From Margaritifera margaritifera (taxonomy: Eukaryota > Mollusca > Bivalvia > Unionida > Margaritiferidae), in NCBI GenBank assembly GCA_029931535.1, contig JAQPZY010001664.1, positions 5,486,501-5,550,500 on the forward strand: a stretch of 64,000 bases of DNA. Direction: 5' to 3'. A program made the translations under genes and the position numbers. Every line of letters begins with the position of its first letter. Positions within the stretch are counted from its first letter, which is position 1. Under the pieces are notes generated by a model. It made no database searches and had not been told where the DNA came from. It saw nothing but the letters and a program-made list of their open reading frames with translations. Shown here piece after piece: positions 11,819 through 64,000 of the stretch.

Positions 11819-12366
11819 AGCCATCAGTACCAGTTATAAGAAATAAAACAAAAGAAAGACGACAATGTCAGTTGCACTTGGAAGAGGAAAGGGATTGAAG
11901 CAGTTACAGCTCATGATGGAAATTCCATGATTTTTGTTTTTGTATTTTGTGAGGACAATTTCGAAACGGCCCTTTGTAGCCATTCAGTTTTTAAACGCTA
12001 TCGACTTATTCTTCTTAGCTTTTTATAAATTGGTTATATTTAATATTTTAAAGCTTCTATGATCCAAGAAACAATCTTATTATTATTAACGTAAAAGTAC
12101 CATTGAAAGTATTGTTTCAAAAATATCTGTCCACAGGCCCGTTTTGATTACCAGTACATGAAGCAGCTAGTAGATGTAAAATAAAAGGGAACCACTAGTA
12201 GATGTAAAATAAAAGGGAACCACTAGTAGATGTAAAATAAAAGGGAACCTCTCTTTTGCTAATACCCTATTCCGCAGACAACCAAACAGGAGCAATGAAA
12301 GCGTTGTGGGTTGGGATTTTCTATTTAAAGTAATATGGAGAAAGTGGTACAACACTTCACGCAGAC
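11819..12366. other. AT-rich spacer with a 28-bp triplicate
   Basis: Mostly featureless. Positions 12169-12250 hold three copies of a 28-bp unit (AGTAGATGTAAAATAAAAGG...). Confidence 0.6.
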
Positions 12367-12687
12367 ATGATATTTCAAGGCAAAAATACGTGCGCTTGGC
12401 CGAAACTAGGAAGTAAAGAGCTCTGTGGGAAAAACTGTGTTGGTGAGTATTGTAGTATGCATATGGCAGAGTTTGGAATAGGATGTAGAGTTTTCCTATG
12501 TTGGAAGTGTGGTGCTGGAATGTGGACTGACTATAGGATATGCGCGAGGTGTGGCGGCAACTATGCAGCAAGAGAAATAAAGAGAGCAGAAAACAGACAA
12601 AGGAAACATTTTAATAAAGTTATTTGTGAGCTTCAGTCAAGGAAAAATCTATTTAGTTTAAACATATTTTATTTCATAAATTTGTAA
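12367..12687 (+). CDS. Cys-rich putative zinc-binding protein, 106 aa, intact ORF
   Basis: The frame is uninterrupted. Cysteines fall at residues 9, 20, 24 and 29 with His32, then C40, C45-x2-C48 and C59-x2-C62. This suggests an N-terminal zinc knuckle followed by a four-cysteine ribbon. A basic stretch (AAREIKRAENRQRKHF) follows. I recall similar small proteins (LCGK-C-G-YC--H, then CG-G---C--CGG) from invertebrate mobile elements, but cannot prove the relation. It lies 0.3 kb upstream of the polymerase remnants, all on +, so it is plausibly a minor gene of the Polinton-like element. No poly(A) or splice evidence was used. It is the only unbroken frame in the fossil region and could be chance survival. 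Confidence 0.5.
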   Translation: MIFQGKNTCAWPKLGSKELCGKNCVGEYCSMHMAEFGIGCRVFLCWKCGAGMWTDYRICARCGGNYAAREIKRAENRQRKHFNKVICELQSRKNLFSLNIFYFINL

Positions 12688-12759
12688 TTGGTGATTACAA
12701 GAAGTACAGTATATAATGTAAAGGATTAGAACGAAAGCCAATGGCTTATTATGTTCTTC

Positions 12760-12904
12760 TCCATTTAGATATAACGCTTAAGGTGAGCACAACAAAATAC
12801 AATCCATTTAGATAATAGGGATTATAAGTATAAAGCTTAACGTCGGCACAATAAAAATAAAATACATATATATAATAGGGTGTATAGGTATAACGATTAA
12901 CGTG
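12760..12904. repeat. ~57-bp degenerate repeat next to (GA)n
   Basis: Three diverged units share AATAGGG-TATA-GTATAA-G-TTAACGT-GCA. They are followed by a GA run at 12905-12944. Confidence 0.5.
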
Positions 12905-12905
12905 A

Positions 12906-12944
<39 letters not shown>
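12905..12944. repeat. (GA)n microsatellite
   Basis: Forty bases of GA, immediately before the first polymerase-region remnant. Confidence 0.95.
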
Positions 12945-12949
<5 letters not shown>

Positions 12950-12984
12950 GTTGTTATATATAACGCTCGACATAGCGCAGCACT

Positions 12985-13231
12985 ATGTCTGATATCAAAC
13001 GTTTGAGGGTACTGCTCCAGAGAGGGCAGATAACCCAGAGTGAATATGGCGCGTGCGCGTTGGTTGCGCTATATGCGAACGGGGCTCTTAAACAAGCTCC
13101 AACACCCAGACGGCGTGCGCGACCAGCGCCAGTCCGAACACCCCGCCGAACTGGCAATGTGGTGCCGAAACCTGAGCCAGAGATTGAAGCGCGGCAGATC
13201 GAGCTAACCGATGAACAGAATTCTACATGAG
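12985..13231 (+). pseudogene. Polinton/adintovirus-like ORF upstream of DNA polymerase B (N-terminal part)
   Basis: 81-codon frame beginning MSDIKRLRVLLQRGQITQSE, then an Arg/Pro-rich linker. The pattern of a short helical start (R-L---G-IT) followed by a proline/arginine linker matches the region preceding polymerase B in Polinton/Maverick elements. It overlaps the next remnant (13211) in another frame, so the original reading frame is broken. The segment is GC-rich compared with the AT-rich flanks. As an old element copy it is described only, not reconstructed. Confidence 0.45.
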
Positions 13232-14078
13232 TATTTATGTACACAGTCGCAGAGGCGTATTCCAGCACTAAACCAGATTGGCAGGCCACGGCAACTGTCC
13301 GACTTTGTAGAACGGCAGGGTAGAGTCAAACCAATTATGAAAAACTACTGCGCCGCCGTGCCTGAAAATAATGAGCTCGAGGCAGACGCCATGGCAATTC
13401 GTAATGCTATGACGCCTAGAATGCATCATATCCTTTCGAGAGAGGTCAGAAACCTTGATGACCTAAAGTTTAGCCTCACAACTGGAAAAACCATGCCTAG
13501 TATAGAAAACGTTTACGATAAAGATGCTTAGATCGCAACCACAAAAGTGACAGCCTTTTTTCATAGAGACGCCGTAGTCGTGCTGCGCAGTGATGGGCTT
13601 GTTGACCAAGCTAATGCTGGCATACTGAAGCACATCGAAAATTACAAGTGGTCTAAATGATCATTTTCCCGCTGTGAAGGGCTTCACATCGGTGTGTCGC
13701 AGTACCGTCAATTTCGAGGACAGAGCTACATTTCAGCACCAAATTGTATACCACGGCAGTCTGTTATTAATGTGAAAAACACTGATAGTCGCTGTTTCGA
13801 ATGGGCTATTCTGTCAGCGCTCTACCCAGTGGGTAACAATGTTGACCAGCCCGGGAAGTGCCGTCGGCACCTGGATGAGCTTGACTTTACAGGCAAATTA
13901 CTTTCCTGTCAAGGTTAGTGATATTGCAGGAGCTACATGGAACATAGTCAATGATTTACTGCGTGCTGCTTTTATCCGGATTGCTGGTAGGGCCTTCCAC
14001 TGGAACGTTCATTGCCTCGAAATCTGCATTGATGATGTATGGAACAAGCATCTGGGGATGGTGATTCTGGAAGGCTAG
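13211..14078 (+). pseudogene. Polinton-type DNA polymerase B, N-terminal region (degenerate)
   Basis: One frame runs from 13211 to 13918 with internal stops at about 13529 and 13658, then switches frame at about 13900. It contains RGQSYISAP, INVKNTDSRCFEWAILSAL and LDEL-FTGK, then FPVKVSDIA in the next frame. These match the well-known GSGYI-LP / INVKN-DE-CF-WA-LAAL-P / ELN--GI-FPV---DI series that precedes the exonuclease and palm domains of Polinton polymerase B. The catalytic middle is not visible: similarity stops near 14000 and resumes only at the C-terminus (14286). It is clearly non-functional. Confidence 0.75.
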
Positions 14079-14285
14079 GACGTTTTTACTTTCATCCTGT
14101 AAGGGACACGCGCTGTGGTTTTTCACCTATGCTACAGCAATCTTTAGTGTGGCATTCCAAAAGGTACCGTCGGCCCCTGCCGTGCTGGTAATCAATAATA
14201 GATCGATGGCGTGTGGTCTGACTGCACTTTCACTGCTGATACGTAGCGGGTAGAGGCCATTTCTTCAACCAAAGACATTAACCGA

Positions 14286-14713
14286 GATAGTTTCGCTGAA
14301 GATGACAGCATCTACGATACGAGCGAATGTCCCCATGAGCACCCACTTTATATATAGCACGGCTAACAAGAAGGTTGTAGGCAAGTTTAAAGATGAGTGC
14401 GCCGACCAGGCAATTGCCGAGTTCATTGACCTCCACCCCAAGATGTACAGCACTCTGAAAGGCTGACAGAGTGGTGATTCGAAAGGTCAAAGGCATTTCG
14501 TGGACGGTATACCTCCGGCACCACAGTTATCTAGAGTTCCTCCAAGAGAAAAAAGAGTTTTCGCACACTAGTAACGGCCATAAGATGGGGTTCTACCGCA
14601 TCAACAAAACTTGCCTATCGCCGCTGGACACTAAAAAATGGATTGCCAAAGACGGCATCACAACGCGGGCAGATGGTCACTACCTCAATGAGCTCTTTGG
14701 CTTCGTCTTGTGA
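14286..14713 (+). pseudogene. Polinton-type DNA polymerase B, C-terminal region (degenerate)
   Basis: Fragments lie in three frames. About 14286-14350 reads [13 protein letters not shown]. 14356-14462 reads [11 protein letters not shown], then [14 protein letters not shown]. 14471-14713 reads RKVKGISWTV through LSPLDTKKWIAKDGI and a GHY tail. This order (D--D-PL, NKK--GK-KDE, EF--L-PKMYS, K-KG, N---LS--D-K, I-T-A-GH) is that of the thumb and C-terminus of Polinton and related polymerase B proteins. The catalytic palm motifs are absent between 14078 and 14286, implying an internal deletion of a gene normally over 1000 codons. It ends about 45 bp from the end of the convergent integrase remnant. 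Confidence 0.8.
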
Positions 14714-14756
14714 TGCGATGGGTAAGAACAATAAAGAGCGGTAGCTGAGTATCTTT

Positions 14757-15768
14757 AGGCACAATCTGTAGTTCCTCGCGACAAAGTTTCTTCGCGGATC
14801 GCCACAGCCAGAAAGATGGTATATATATGGCTGGGGATGGCAACCCTATCAGCCAGGGTGAACACTTTGAGCGACCACACCAGGTCGGTGGCTCGATGTT
14901 GCCCTCCTTCCAGCTCTCCAGGCGCATATAGGTAGCGCACCTAGGTGTTTATGTCCAGTGGTTCATATTGAACTGCGGTTGCAGGCGTGGCCCACATATT
15001 TGGCGCCGCCGCCCCAGTAAAAACGACGGTTTCACGAATGGCACAATAGCTCTCTTGCCGTTTAGGGCTGCCACAACGTCAGTGCTGCTCTTTCCAAGCG
15101 CGCTCGCCCTCTCAGCTGAAAACAATATCTCCTGGGCGTACTGATGCCCAAACAGCCGCTCGGTAAGAGTACGACTGAATCTCACCACAATATCCTGCAC
15201 ACGGTGGGCACCTGCCTCGCTCAGCTTCACCTGCACGTTGTGCTTAGCCAAGAAGTGAGACACGGCGCCCACAAACTCCCGTCCGGGTTCAACCTGCAGA
15301 AGTTTGGCCACTTTAGCGGGCCATGCTTGTAGATACGCGACAAAGCATCGGTAACAGTGGAAGCTTCCTTGATGGTTAAAGACTTGGACACTTTGTAACG
15401 GCTGGTGACATCAACAACGGTCAACACATACTTCTACGGTGCTTGCCGCGGCCCGCGCTTGTCGCTGTCGTGCGGCAAAAACAATTAAGCTCCTCGTTAG
15501 TGGTTCAAACATTAAATTGCGGCCGGGGGATTTTGTGCGATGCTCGTTGGTAAATCTGTCACCTGGCATGTTTTTGGGAGGCCACGCCATAGCAACATCT
15601 TATGAGACTTTGGCGGCTTGAGCCATCTTTTTTTTTTACTGCTGCCACACCGTTCCTGTAACCTCGCGGACTGTAGTATATCGCCGCTAGCAGTCGTTTC
15701 GATTGCGACAAGCGCCGTGAAGTATAAATTGTGTTTGTTATGATAGCTCTTGGCTTCCTGGAGTACAT
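14757..15768 (-). pseudogene. Polinton-type retroviral-like integrase (degenerate)
   Basis: Minus-strand fragments appear in order over about 1 kb. AAIYYSPRGY lies near the start (15768 down to 15560). VVDVTSRYKVSKSLT lies at about 15420. KLLQVEPGREFVGAV and a V-RFSRTLTERLF segment lie in 14949-15311. RYLYAPGELEGGQHRATD and VWSLKVFT lie at 14755-14940. This matches the Polinton/Maverick c-integrase: a DDE-type core, the PG-EF--- segment, the ERFNRTL helix, then the VRYLY-PGE-EGG--RATD-VWS-KV C-terminal domain. Frame changes fall at about 15640 (an A-rich run), 15300 and 14945, with in-frame stops, so it is dead. It is convergent with the polymerase. Confidence 0.85.
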
Positions 15769-15770
15769 TA

Positions 15771-16025
15771 TTACTCTTGGATAAACACTACAGCTTTCTC
15801 AACATGGTTTAGCTTCTCGTAAAGAACAATGGCAGTCTCACCTGCCATCGCCATCCTTTGATTCGGTTTTATCTGTAGCAGCATGTCGTAAATCACCAGT
15901 GCGGCTGTTATTAATTTGTATTCTTAAACCAAAATACCCACCACCCAGATACCTACTCCTAGAATAAGCGCTGTTAGTGTAGCCAACGGTAGAAACGCGT
16001 CAATAAGAAAGCAATCCGTAGACAT
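15771..16025 (-). pseudogene. Small one-pass membrane-type ORF upstream of the integrase
   Basis: An 85-codon frame on minus from ATG at 16025 to TAA at 15773 is interrupted by one TAA after GILV. It begins MSTDCFLIDAFLPLATLTAL and continues as a strongly hydrophobic 25-residue segment with Gly, consistent with a signal anchor, followed by a polar helical tail. It ends 3 bp before the integrase start, so it looks like a co-oriented small gene of the same element. No family was recognised. Confidence 0.4.
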
Positions 16026-16030
16026 TTTAC

Positions 16031-18011
16031 CTCACCAATATTAAATATGAGACGTTTCTAAATCATAATAAAGGTAAAGGTGTTGATATATGTGATAAAA
16101 TGTACCTCCACTCATCATTTTAGCCTAATGTATAATACTTTAGTTATATATAAATCGTTTAACAAAATAATAATAAACGTAATAATTTTTAGCAAAATCG
16201 GTCGGTCATATCATTCGTCCGTCCTAGTTCTCTGGGAAATCCACTAATTTGAAACCCTATTTCCCCCCCCCCCCAAACCAACAGAAAGACTAACTTATTT
16301 ACAGAAAATTACCATGTAATACGATCAAATTCTTCTGGGCCGCACTATCCTATTGTATATACACAATAATTCCTTGTCAGCTAGACTAGAATGATATGAC
16401 AGTGCTAAAATCCTATAGGTCTACTTTCCTCATAAATTAAGCATGGTATTCAGTTAAACGTGTATGGTGCTGCTTGATTATAATGAGCCCATATTTAAAA
16501 TAAAGAAAAATATCTTGGGGATTGTTTTTTTTTTTTTTTTTTCATCACATACTATATCTACCAAATAAATCTCTTTGCTACTTTAAAGACACCTAAATTT
16601 ATAATATTGATGGTGTAAAAACTCTTTACATATTATTCTGAATGGACTGTCTTCTATACACAATATCTTAAATAACTAACGGTTCTAAAAACACATCTTG
16701 GATTTTGTACCGTTAGTGCTCACAAATACTTTACATAGTCCACATCAAATCGATGTGTTAACATTACTTTTATACCATCAATGTACATCTGTTGACAAAA
16801 CTCACTGAATGGTTACATAGACAATGCAACGCGATATGTCAACATACTACCATATAAACAACCTATATTCGATCATTAAAAAATATATCAACATACAAAC
16901 ACAATAACATGAGCATTTTAATATTTAAAGCTGTAATCTTTTACTTACTCAACATAAAGTAAAAAGTTATTATAATGCTGTAAATTACACAGCTTGTACT
17001 AAGCGAAAACTTATCTTAAATTTTGTACAAACATTCTTAAGAGAGTTGCTTAGCCGTGTTGTATAGGGTTGGAAAATGGATCAGGGGCTTACGACCAATG
17101 TGTCATTGAGGCACACTCGGACTATAATCCTTTTTTATTAATTGAGTCCACCTGTTAGCCAGTATAAATTTATTTCTAAGTATGAAAGTCGATTGCATGT
17201 TGATCTTGAGTAAAACTGGTCACATACACAAAAGCGATTACTAGCACTGCATCCTCTGGAGTAACTGCTTTGACAGTTCAATTACCTTCCTAATTTCTAG
17301 GTTCGTTTCGCCCTAGAAATTACAATAGGGGTTGAATTCAGACGCATGATCCTGTGTAAAAGTTGGAATTAATTCAGAGTTTCTAGCAAATAATTTACCT
17401 TTAGATACTCTAATGGGGTTGAATTCAAACGTATGTAGCCGAACTACCACAATTTACTGTAAGAAAACGAAATTAATTCTATCTGAGACGGTCTACGTGT
17501 ATTAAATCAGAGGATGACTGCCCTAGGATTGACATATGAGGGCTAGCAGATGACCTTTTACACCTTTAAAGTTTCCCTAATAGTTTGGCGGCCCCAGCCC
17601 GGGGAGGGGGGGGGGGGAGCTGGGGAGGGGGATTAACAAAAATGAAAAGATTTATTTTACATCTACTCGGCTCTTTCAACGAATTTCTAGCAGACGAGAA
17701 AATATTGGTGAATTTCTGTATGAATCTTGTCTGTAATTAAGCCGTAATTATAAATTTCCATAGAACCCCATAGCAACACCCGCAATGTTAAATTTCCATA
17801 ACCTCCACATCGTCCTTTATGACAACTGAGGTCATAAGAAATAGCACTAAACTCGGAAATCTTAAAAAAAAAGAAAAAAAAAAGTGACACTCCTCGGAAC
17901 AGAAAGAACACTGTGGAAGGTCCTTGAGACCTAAGGCGATACGAAGTGATTAAACCCTAGAAAAAAAAGAAAAACCAGAATTACCATTTAAAAATAAACT
18001 GTGGATCAAAG

Positions 18012-18012
<1 letters not shown>
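16031..18012. other. Gene-free AT-rich stretch upstream of KDM1A
   Basis: Contains short homopolymers (C13 at about 16263, T19 at about 16525, G runs near 17605). At 17735-17810 there is a reverse-oriented copy of the CATTAC satellite unit of 7.8-8.8 kb. No coding or RNA gene was recognised. Confidence 0.5.

Positions 18013-18091
<79 letters not shown>
18013..18091. repeat. (AAT)n(ATT)n self-complementary microsatellite
   Basis: About 39 bp of AAT followed directly by about 40 bp of ATT. Together they form a long perfect AT palindrome about 450 bp upstream of the KDM1A start. Confidence 0.95.
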
Positions 18092-18541
18092 TGTCTTTAC
18101 ATACTATGTGGACTTTCTTAAATTATGCTCATTTTACCGACTGTATTGAAACTAAATCGTCACAGTCTTGCTGCGGTTTCAAGAAAATGTTACAGACGGG
18201 TTTGTTGAGAATTATATGCATGATAATTTTATTAGTCAACATATGAAAACCAGACAAAATTTCATCGGCTTCATTTCCGGTAGGTTAGCTTCATTTAAGA
18301 AAAATTTCTTTTGCCGGCATTTTAGTCTTAATCTGTTTCTACTGCATGTATTAAACAAGCATATGTAGATCAGTATTTTCTTGAATAAGAAGTGTATTGC
18401 ACAGTTTAAAAATTTTATTTCAGGTCATTATGTGCTTTCCTACACGGTAAAACTCGAACGTGAACAAAGAACTCTGCGACTACTTCGTCTTGAACTCTTC
18501 GGTTGGCAGCAAGGCAGAAAACAGATTGTAAACTGGAAAAA

Positions 18542-61629
<43,088 letters not shown>

Positions 61630-64000
61630 GTATGTATTTCAGTGTAATTCATGTACTTTTTGTTGAGTCCTTGTTAGTGGAAAGCAAGATATAGCAGTCA
61701 CTTTTAAGCTGGAGGTGGTGGCAGTGGCATCGTCAACAGTTTGCTAAGGTTTTGATTAAAGTTTTCATCTGCGTATATTTTCTGAAACCCTAGATAGATG
61801 ATCATTATGAAGCTAAGACAATATATTCATTCTGCAACATGCTTGCTCACCCCTTTTACTTTGGAGTCAAGGAAACAGTCAGAAAATATGTGTTAAGGTT
61901 TTGTTTAAAGCATATAGATATGAAGCTAAGACAACTCATTTGGTGACATACATGCTTGCCCCTTTGACATTGGTGTGAAGGTTACAGTCATAGTAAATGT
62001 GTGTTTATGTTTTGGTTGAAATTTGTTAATTTGCTTATATTTCCTAAACCACTTGATGGATTTTCTTCATACTTAGAATGAATCATTATGAAGCTAAGAC
62101 AAGTAATTCTACGACATGCTCGCTCACCCCTTTGACTTTGGTGTCAAGGTCACAGTCAGAGAAAATTTGCATTAATGTTTTCTTAAAAGTTTTGGCATTG
62201 GCTTATATTTCGTAAACCCCATAATAGAGTTTCTTCTTCAAATATATTATTCAATCAGAATACCTTAGTTATACATCCAATACCTCACAAACCTGTACAC
62301 CCAGACTTGCATTAGGATCAAAAATGCTAAAAAGTTGTCTGCTTCTGAAGGTGGAAGTCAGATGAGAGTGGTTTCCCCTCAGAGAGAGGGATTAGCACTA
62401 AATTGCATCCATTCATCAGTTACTACTTCCACTTCTGTTAGGAAGCACAATAAAAGACTTCGTTTAATGTCTAGTTGGTCCTAAATGCAAATGGTGGCAA
62501 TCTGACATCCAATATGGCCACTATGGCAGCCATCATGAAAATCTTGTTATTGCTTCACCTTCTGAACAGAAAGTCACATCAACATGGGGTTTTCACCAGA
62601 AGACTTTTACAATGTCTAGTTGGTCATAAATGAAAATACTTCTGCCCAGACATCCAATATGGCCACCACAGTGACAATCTCGAAAATCTTGTTATTGCTA
62701 CTCCACCTGATTGGATGGTCATATCAATATGGGGTTTTCACTGAAGGATTTCTTATGATGTCTAGTTGGTCCTATATGAAAATAGTGCCGATATGACAGC
62801 CAGTATGGCCACCACAGCAGCCATCTTGAAAATCTTGTTATTGCTACTACTCCTGAATGGAAAGTCATATCAGCATGGGATTTTCACTGGAAGACTTATT
62901 ATGGTGTCTGGTTGGACTTAAATAAAAGTTGTGCCAATCTGATATCAAATATGGGTTCCACTACAGCCATATTGAAAATCTTGTCAGTACTCCTCCTAGA
63001 TGGAAAGTCATATCAACATTGGTTTACCAGAAGACTTCTTATGATGTCTGGCTGGTACTAAATCAAAATGGTGCCAATCAGATATCCAGTATGGCCACCA
63101 TGGCAGCTATCTTGAAAATCTTGTTATTGCTACTCCTCCTAAATGGAAGGTCACATTGACATAGGGTTTTAACTAGAAGACTAATTATGATATCTAGTTG
63201 TTCCTCAATGAAAATAGTGCCTATCTGACTTCAAGTATGGCTGCCACAATGAATATATTGAAAATCTTTTCTCTACTTCTCCTAAATGGATGGTCATATC
63301 AACATGGGGTTTTCACCAAAAGTCTTCTAATGGTGTCTAGTTTATTTTAAATGAAAATGGTGTCGATTTTACATCCAGTATGGTTGCCACATTGGCTAAT
63401 TTGAGAATCTTATTGCTCAAGAATATTGGAGATGGTTTCAACACTCGGCAGTTAAAAGACAAAATGGTCTTATCTTGAATTCCTTAAAATTCTTGTCAGA
63501 AAGTAGAACATCAGTCCATTCAAGGGACTTTTGTTTGTCTTATCATTATAGTCCTCTTCACAGTAAATTTAACACGACACTTGACTGATTTCACCTGTGG
63601 ATGCATTTGTTCTACACTCTATCATTATGGGTGTCAATACAATAGGTAGATTTAATTGCTTGGGGTATAAACATCTAGACTGTCAACCACTCGACCTTTA
63701 TTTCTATTTAAGGGGAGCAGTTCAGGTCATACATGTCACATGTGCTCACTCAGTCAGTATGTATGGACAACCATCATTACCATTTATGAGCATTGAGAGA
63801 GTGAGAAAGTGTGTAATCAAGGATGTGGACTCCATCAGTCTTGCTGTCTCTGTTGACACTTAACTCTCTGTCACCACAGGCAGTTCAGATTTTCTCATCA
63901 GTACCAATATGGTATGGCTGCCCATCAGGACCAGTAGTGTGCAGTCAACACAGATGTACCTTGACAATGGCTATGGTCATCTTCCCCAGGATAGCCAGTA
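61630..64000 (+). other. KDM1A: KDM1A intron 9 (start)
   Basis: Contains the units shared with 58.9 kb at 61690-62250 and repeat copy E at 62405-63535. The 88-codon frame at 63597 shows no domain. No further KDM1A exon is visible. Confidence 0.75.
62405..63535 (+). mobile_element. Head-array-tail repeat, copy E (no head)
   Basis: About seven ~150-bp units (ATGTCTAGTTGGTCCTAAAT, GCCACCACAGCAGCCATCTT), ending in the tail AAAATGGTCTTATCTTGAAT ... CAGTCCATTCAAGGGACTTT. Confidence 0.6.

Larger units (their letters stand above)
11265..16030. mobile_element. Fossil Polinton/Maverick (adintovirus-like) element
   Basis: Grouping of the broken polymerase B (+), convergent integrase (-), small membrane ORF (-) and possibly the Cys-rich ORF (+). 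The integrase/polymerase B pair defines this class of self-synthesising transposons and their viral relatives. I saw no capsid, adenain-type protease or packaging ATPase, and no terminal inverted repeats beginning AGT, so ends are unknown and limits are approximate. Base composition is visibly more GC-rich between 13.0 and 15.8 kb than on either side. Confidence 0.75.

Overview
This is an animal nuclear genomic window, most likely from a mollusc and probably a bivalve (inference). Genes are split by long AT-rich introns with GT/AG boundaries. The DNA is packed with microsatellites, ~150-bp tandem arrays, tRNA-derived SINEs, hAT miniatures and DNA transposons. The only clear host gene is the 5' half of KDM1A (LSD1, the histone H3K4 lysine demethylase) on the + strand. 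Nine coding exons are recognisable from 18542 to 61629. They cover the basic NLS-like N-terminus, the SWIRM domain and the start of the FAD-binding amine-oxidase domain. The gene runs out of the right edge before the Tower domain.

Region by region. 1-11.1 kb: intergenic DNA of microsatellites, a decayed LTR-type element (about 2.8-5.6 kb) carrying a hAT miniature and a SINE, a LINE fragment, and a satellite field at 7.8-8.8 kb hit by two hAT miniatures with 8-bp target-site duplications. 11.2-16.0 kb: a fossil Polinton/Maverick (adintovirus-like) element, more GC-rich than its surroundings. It has a broken and internally deleted protein-primed DNA polymerase B on +, a convergent broken integrase on -, a small membrane-protein ORF and an intact Cys-rich ORF. 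16.0-18.5 kb: AT-rich DNA leading to KDM1A exon 1.

KDM1A intron 1 holds the most interesting object: a 5.57-kb DNA transposon (22292-27863) with 26-bp perfect terminal inverted repeats. It carries a two-exon, apparently uninterrupted transposase gene (about 973 codons). Seven copies of a 14-15-bp motif (GTAGTGTCTGTAACC) lie in its non-coding flanks and intron and none in the main coding exon. I cannot assign the transposase to a named superfamily with certainty.

Intron 4 carries a pogo/Tigger-like element (40261-44768, TA target site) with a hAT element nested inside it (40380-43225). The hAT transposase keeps its key residues but has a -1 frame shift and a 27-bp tandem duplication. Introns 3, 4 and 9 carry a family of head-array-tail repeats with ~150-bp internal units and a conserved 3' hairpin, resembling the non-autonomous Helitron/pearl type of bivalves (inference). 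Intron 8 contains a perfect 28-bp palindrome and two SINEs with target-site duplications.
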